Source: Commensalibacter sp963921845 (GTDB lineage: Bacteria > Pseudomonadota > Alphaproteobacteria > Acetobacterales > Acetobacteraceae). Taken from it: a stretch of 9,732 bases of DNA. The stretch is from the NCBI RefSeq assembly GCF_963921845.1, contig NZ_CAWUGZ010000079.1:1-9732 (forward strand), in the 5' to 3' direction. Within the stretch, counting starts at the first letter, position 1. Every line of letters begins with the position of its first letter. The position numbers were made by a program, and so were the translations under genes. A model generated the notes under the pieces. That model was given only the letters and a program-made list of their open reading frames with translations. It was not told the DNA's origin and did not search any database. This document shows, one piece after another, positions 5,983 through 9,732 of the stretch.

Positions 5983-7842
5983 ATGAAAACCATTAGACTA
6001 ACAATGGCACAAGCGCTTGTCAGAGCAATGATGGCACAAAAAATAAGGCTAGAGGATAAAACAGTACAACCTCTATTTGCGGGCATATGGGCAATTTTTG
6101 GCCATGGTAACGTTTCTGGAATAGGCGAAGCTTTACAAGACGTTAAAGACTCTTTTCCGACCTTTAGAGGACAAAACGAACAAAGTATGGCCCATGCTGC
6201 TATTGCCTTTGCCAAAGGAAAGCGTAGAAAGCAAATGATGGCCTGCACCTCCTCTATTGGCCCTGGCGCTTTGAATATGGTAACCGCAGCGGGTGTAGCA
6301 CACGTTAATCGCCTGCCTATTCTCTTTTTACCAGGTGACGTATTTGCAACTCGTATGCCAGATCCTGTATTACAACAATTGGAGGATTTTAGCGACGGAA
6401 CCGCAACAGTAAATGATTGTTTTAAAACAGTTTCTCGATATTTTGATCGCATTACTCGTCCTGAACACATTATACCCGCTTTCCAACGGGCAGTTACTGT
6501 GTTAACGGATCCAACAGATTGTGGACCAGTAACGCTCTCTTTATGCCAAGATGTCCAGACTATGGCTTGGGATTTCCCTAAAAGTTTTTTTGAAGAAAAA
6601 ATACATTATATTCGCCGTGCTTATCCTGATCCTCTAGAACTGAATATCGCTGCGGATATTCTTTTAAAAGCAAAGAAACCTCTAGCAATTATTGGAGGAG
6701 GCGTACCATATTCTGGTGCAGAGAAAAACCTTGAAACTTTTTTAAGGAAACACGGTATTCCAGCAGGCGAAACCAATGCTGGCAAATCCGCTTTACCTGA
6801 CCAATTCCCTATGAATATGGGGGGTATCGGTGTCTCAGGAACCGCTGTCGCAAACACCCTAGCAAACGAAGCCGATGTTATTTTGGCGATTGGTACCCGC
6901 CTGCAAGATTTTACGACAGGATCCTGGGCTGTGTTTAATAATCCTAATCTTAACATTATAAGCATTAACGTTCAGCCTTTCGACGGCACCAAGCATATGG
7001 CACACCCCATCGTTGCCGATGCAAATGTCGCGATTAAATTGCTTGGCGAAAAATTGGAAAATTACAAAGCGGAGTCTTCGTGGACGAAGCGAGCGACCAA
7101 TTTAAAGGCAAAATGGTATAAAACAGCAGAGCGTTACATGGCAGAACCAAGCAAAAATGCTGACAAACTACCGAGTGACGCGCAAGTGATTGGTGCGGTT
7201 ATGCGCTCAACACCCGATAACACTATCTTGTTATGCGCAGCTGGAGGGTTGCCAGGAGAGCTACAAAAATTATGGCGTGCTAAACAAAGTGGCGGTTACC
7301 ATATGGAATATGGTTTCTCTTGTATGGGATATGAGATAGCCGGAGGAATTGGCGCTAAATTAGCAGAGCCAGAACGCAATGTCGTCGTGATGGTAGGCGA
7401 CGGCTCTTACATGATGTTAAATTCAGAAATAGTAACCTCCATCATGTTGGATACTAAAATTACCATCATTCTTTTAGATAACCGAGGCTACGGTTGTATT
7501 AACCGTTTGCAGCAAGTATGTGGTGGGAAGCCTTTCAACAATATGCTGATTGATACCCACCACAAAACCTTGCCTGATATTGATTTTGCACAACATGCAC
7601 AAAGCTTAGGAGCAATTAGCCATACCGTTGCTTCCATTGCTGAACTGCAAAAGGTTCTGAAACAATCAGAAAAAAACGATCGTACCACCGTCATTGTCAT
7701 TAATACCGAAGCGATCAGTACGACTGAAGAATGCGGTTATTGGTGGGATGTCGCTGTACCAGAGGTTTCAAAAAGGCCAAAAGTCAACGAAGCGTATGAA
7801 CGTTATTTAGAGAGCAAGAAAACTCAAAGACACTGGAATTAA
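5983..7842 (+). CDS. iolD: 3D-(3,5/4)-trihydroxycyclohexane-1,2-dione acylhydrolase (thiamine diphosphate enzyme)
   Basis: IolD opens the ring of the dione made by IolE to give 5-deoxy-glucuronate. From the ATG at 5983 the protein has 619 residues, normal for the family, and begins MKTIRLTMAQALV as IolD proteins usually do. An in-frame ATG at 5929 would add 18 unrelated residues and overlap iolC by 22 bases, so the later start is preferred, although its Shine-Dalgarno (GAAAG) is weak. The N-terminal Pyr domain carries the likely cofactor-activating Glu at 66 in RGQNEQSMAHAA. A central domain follows (about 215-360). The C-terminal PP domain shows the thiamine diphosphate motif from GDGS (472-475) to DN (499-500), which binds Mg2+ and diphosphate. 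The gene starts 32 bp after iolC. Confidence 0.93.
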   Translation: MKTIRLTMAQALVRAMMAQKIRLEDKTVQPLFAGIWAIFGHGNVSGIGEALQDVKDSFPTFRGQNEQSMAHAAIAFAKGKRRKQMMACTSSIGPGALNMVTAAGVAHVNRLPILFLPGDVFATRMPDPVLQQLEDFSDGTATVNDCFKTVSRYFDRITRPEHIIPAFQRAVTVLTDPTDCGPVTLSLCQDVQTMAWDFPKSFFEEKIHYIRRAYPDPLELNIAADILLKAKKPLAIIGGGVPYSGAEKNLETFLRKHGIPAGETNAGKSALPDQFPMNMGGIGVSGTAVANTLANEADVILAIGTRLQDFTTGSWAVFNNPNLNIISINVQPFDGTKHMAHPIVADANVAIKLLGEKLENYKAESSWTKRATNLKAKWYKTAERYMAEPSKNADKLPSDAQVIGAVMRSTPDNTILLCAAGGLPGELQKLWRAKQSGGYHMEYGFSCMGYEIAGGIGAKLAEPERNVVVMVGDGSYMMLNSEIVTSIMLDTKITIILLDNRGYGCINRLQQVCGGKPFNNMLIDTHHKTLPDIDFAQHAQSLGAISHTVASIAELQKVLKQSEKNDRTTVIVINTEAISTTEECGYWWDVAVPEVSKRPKVNEAYERYLESKKTQRHWN

Positions 7843-7853
7843 AGGATAATGCT

Positions 7854-8741
7854 ATGACTATACGTATAGGTGCCCACGCAATTTGTTGGTCTAACGATGA
7901 CATGCCTGAGTTGGGAGGTCATATTCCATTAGAAACTTGCCTTTCTGAAGCCAGCCAAATCGGTATACAAGGGATGGAAATGGGAAATAAATTTCCCAAA
8001 GAAGCCAATGCCCTGCAGGCAGTTCTTGGAAAATATAATTTAAGTTTAACAAGTTGGTGGTTTTCTGGAGCGTTACTTCTTCGTACTGCTCGAGAAGAAT
8101 TCGAAGCAATGCGCGCGCAATTGGATTTGTTAAAAGCTATGAATTGTGAGTGTGTTGTATATGCGGAAACGGCAAATACCATTCAAGGAAGAAGGGATAT
8201 AGGATTATCGCACCGCCCCATCATGGTGAGAAGTGAGTGGCCAGAATACTTTAGAAAGCTCGATGAATTAAGTAAATTAACCCTTGATTACGGAATAAAA
8301 CTCGCTTTTCATCATCATATGGGAACAATTATTCAATCTGAAGACGATATTGATCGCTTAATGTACTCAACAAGTGAAACCGTTTATTTACTGCTGGATA
8401 CAGGACATGCGTCTTGGGGTGGAGCCGACCCTATACGTTTAGCCAATAATTATGCCGATCGCGTTGCGCATATCCACACCAAAGATATTCGTGAAGAGGT
8501 TTTAACGAAAGCACGGAAAGAAAATTGGCCATTTCTTGATGGGGTTTTACGGGGTGTATTTACTGTACCTGGAGACGGAACAGTGGATTATGTTAATTTC
8601 TTTAAATCTTTCCAAAACTACTCAGGCTGGATTGTTATTGAAGCGGAGCAAGATCCTGACAAAGCCAACCCTTTACAATACGTAACAAAAGGGTACAATC
8701 ATTTAATTTCAACCCTAAAAAAAGCAGGCTTAAAAGCCTAA
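7854..8741 (+). CDS. iolE: Myo-inosose-2 dehydratase
   Basis: IolE removes water from 2-keto-myo-inositol, the product of IolG, to give 3D-(3,5/4)-trihydroxycyclohexane-1,2-dione, the substrate of IolD. The 295-residue length is typical. The sequence is a xylose-isomerase-like TIM barrel with N-terminal IGAHAICWSNDDMPELGG (5-22). Likely divalent-metal ligand regions are LAFHHHMGT (150-158), LLLDTGHASWGG (179-190), AHIHTKDIR (205-213) and VIEAEQDP (261-268). Homologous inosose isomerases (IolI/IolH) share the fold, but the length and the N-terminal stretch fit IolE. AAGGA lies seven bases before the ATG. Only 11 bp separate it from iolD and 13 bp from iolB, so translation is probably linked. 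Confidence 0.93.
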   Translation: MTIRIGAHAICWSNDDMPELGGHIPLETCLSEASQIGIQGMEMGNKFPKEANALQAVLGKYNLSLTSWWFSGALLLRTAREEFEAMRAQLDLLKAMNCECVVYAETANTIQGRRDIGLSHRPIMVRSEWPEYFRKLDELSKLTLDYGIKLAFHHHMGTIIQSEDDIDRLMYSTSETVYLLLDTGHASWGGADPIRLANNYADRVAHIHTKDIREEVLTKARKENWPFLDGVLRGVFTVPGDGTVDYVNFFKSFQNYSGWIVIEAEQDPDKANPLQYVTKGYNHLISTLKKAGLKA

Positions 8742-8754
8742 GGAGTCTTCACAA

Positions 8755-9555
8755 ATGAGTAAGCTACTCGTTCGACCAAAAAAACCTGATTCAGAAGGCA
8801 TTGTTTCTTGCATCACTCCTGAAAGTGCAGGTTGGAATTATATCGGATTTGAAGTGGCCCATCTTTTTCCAGAGCAAGTATTAAGCCGTCCAGGAACTCA
8901 CAATGAAATTTGTCTAGTCATTATTTCAGGTAAAGCTGAAATTTCTGATGAGCAAAAAACCTTTGGAGTTCTCGGTGAACGTATGTCACCCTTTGATGGT
9001 AAACCTTCAGCTGTTTATATACCTCCTCGCACAAAGTGGACAGTAAAAGCAAAAACCTCACTAGAATTAGCAATATGTCAAGCCCCCGCAAAAAAAGGGA
9101 GTGATTCCTATGCTATTAAAGCCAAAGATATTACGACGTTAAAGCGCGGTACCGGTGCAAATGTACGATACGTCAATAACATGTTAACAGATGCGGATGC
9201 TTCTGAAACGTTATTAGTGGTTGAAGTCATCACGCCTGGAGGAAATTGGTCAAGCTATCCACCTCACAAACACGATACAGCCATTGAAGGAAAGGAAACT
9301 TATTTAGAAGAAATTTATTATCATCGTGTAAAACGAAAAAACGGTTACGTTTTTCAAAGAGTTTATACCGATGATCGTTTATTGGATGAAACAATGTCCG
9401 TCTATGATGGTGAAACGGTAATAGTGCCTAAAGGATATCATCCCGTGGGCGCTCCCCATGGATGCGACTCTTATTACCTAAACGTTATGGCTGGGCCAAC
9501 CAAGAAGTGGAAATTTAGCCAAAGTCCAGATTTTTTAGACCTAGCGTTTGGATAA
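8755..9555 (+). CDS. iolB: 5-deoxy-glucuronate isomerase
   Basis: IolB converts 5-deoxy-glucuronate to 5-dehydro-2-deoxy-gluconate, the substrate of the IolC kinase. The 266 residues match the usual length of the KduI/IolB family, a bicupin. The C-terminal cupin carries the probable metal site: H171 and H173 in YPPHKHD, a glutamate at 185 or 186 in YLEEIYYH, and H235 in GAPHGCDSYYLNVMAG. The N-terminal cupin (about 28-110) has degenerate ligands, as expected for the family. A strong AAGGAG ribosome site precedes the ATG. It is the last gene of the operon, followed by a terminator-like hairpin. Confidence 0.93.
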   Translation: MSKLLVRPKKPDSEGIVSCITPESAGWNYIGFEVAHLFPEQVLSRPGTHNEICLVIISGKAEISDEQKTFGVLGERMSPFDGKPSAVYIPPRTKWTVKAKTSLELAICQAPAKKGSDSYAIKAKDITTLKRGTGANVRYVNNMLTDADASETLLVVEVITPGGNWSSYPPHKHDTAIEGKETYLEEIYYHRVKRKNGYVFQRVYTDDRLLDETMSVYDGETVIVPKGYHPVGAPHGCDSYYLNVMAGPTKKWKFSQSPDFLDLAFG

Positions 9556-9585
9556 TTATGTTTTGTATTTCTAATTTTCTCTAAA

Positions 9586-9631
9586 GAAAAAAGCTACGGA
9601 CTATTAAAACAAATTATCCTTAGCTTTTCTC
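9586..9631 (+). terminator. Probable terminator of the iolCDEB operon
   Basis: Arms 9586-9600 and 9617-9631 pair at 13 of 15 positions around a 16-base loop. The GCTA/TAGC core is flanked by GGA/TCC and an A-run/T-run. It begins 30 bases after the iolB stop. The T-run is interrupted (TTTTCTC), so termination may be incomplete. The remaining 101 bases to the window edge are AT-rich and show no gene; a 7-bp inverted repeat (9697-9703 and 9724-9730) is the only structure seen there. Confidence 0.6.
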
Positions 9632-9732
9632 GAAAGTTGTAATATTTTTGCGTAATTTTTATACACCTTCTATCTATAATCAAAATTATTTACTTAAATG
9701 TAACCATGAAACTTTTATAAGCATTACATTGC

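Noticed and set aside
5934..6470. Minus-strand 178-codon open frame opposite the iolC end and iolD start
   Set aside because: It is antisense to well-conserved IolD coding sequence, is rich in Cys, Ser and Ile as shadow frames often are, and resembles no family I know.
9556..9732. Start of another gene at the right edge
   Set aside because: The only ATG frame there on the plus strand (9706) stops after four codons, and no supported open frame is seen on the minus strand.
1..9732. CRISPR array, transposase, phage gene, tRNA or toxin-antitoxin pair
   Set aside because: No regularly spaced repeats, no mobile-element genes or terminal repeats, no tRNA-like cloverleaf and no small gene pair were seen.

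Overview
This window is a compact myo-inositol catabolism island from an AT-rich bacterium. It carries two divergent transcription units and the start of a third gene, which encodes a likely local regulator. The genes look proteobacterial: an RpiR-type regulator, a kinase-aldolase fusion in place of separate IolC and IolJ, and a XylE-like sugar porter. The low GC content and the gene set would fit a low-GC gammaproteobacterium such as a Legionella relative, or a low-GC acetic-acid-bacterium symbiont. I cannot decide between these from the window alone, and no rRNA or tRNA is present.

Left part (minus strand): an RpiR/SIS-type regulator (1-747) runs off the left edge. To its right, read leftwards, are a 12-TM sugar:H+ symporter (2052-3515) and myo-inositol 2-dehydrogenase iolG (977-2005). 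This pair ends at an intrinsic terminator (about 915-952), so the regulator is probably transcribed from its own promoter. Middle: a 530-bp, very AT-rich divergent control region (3516-4045). Right part (plus strand): iolC fused to a DUF2090 aldolase-like domain, then iolD, iolE and iolB, with gaps of 11 to 32 bp. This is a tight operon ending at a terminator-like hairpin (9586-9631).

Together the genes cover uptake (porter), oxidation to 2-keto-myo-inositol (IolG), dehydration (IolE), ring hydrolysis (IolD), isomerisation to 5-dehydro-2-deoxygluconate (IolB), phosphorylation (IolC part), and probable aldol cleavage to dihydroxyacetone phosphate and malonic semialdehyde (DUF2090 part). No IolA-type (methyl)malonate-semialdehyde dehydrogenase lies in the window.

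The catabolic genes are of known families. The less ordinary material is in the control DNA. A 23-bp element (21/23 identical) occurs both over the start codon of the regulator gene and in the divergent region. Its GAA-N6-TTC core recurs at the centre of a 42-bp dyad just upstream of the transporter gene. The dyad's proximal arm could also pair with the transporter's Shine-Dalgarno sequence, which suggests a possible leader switch.
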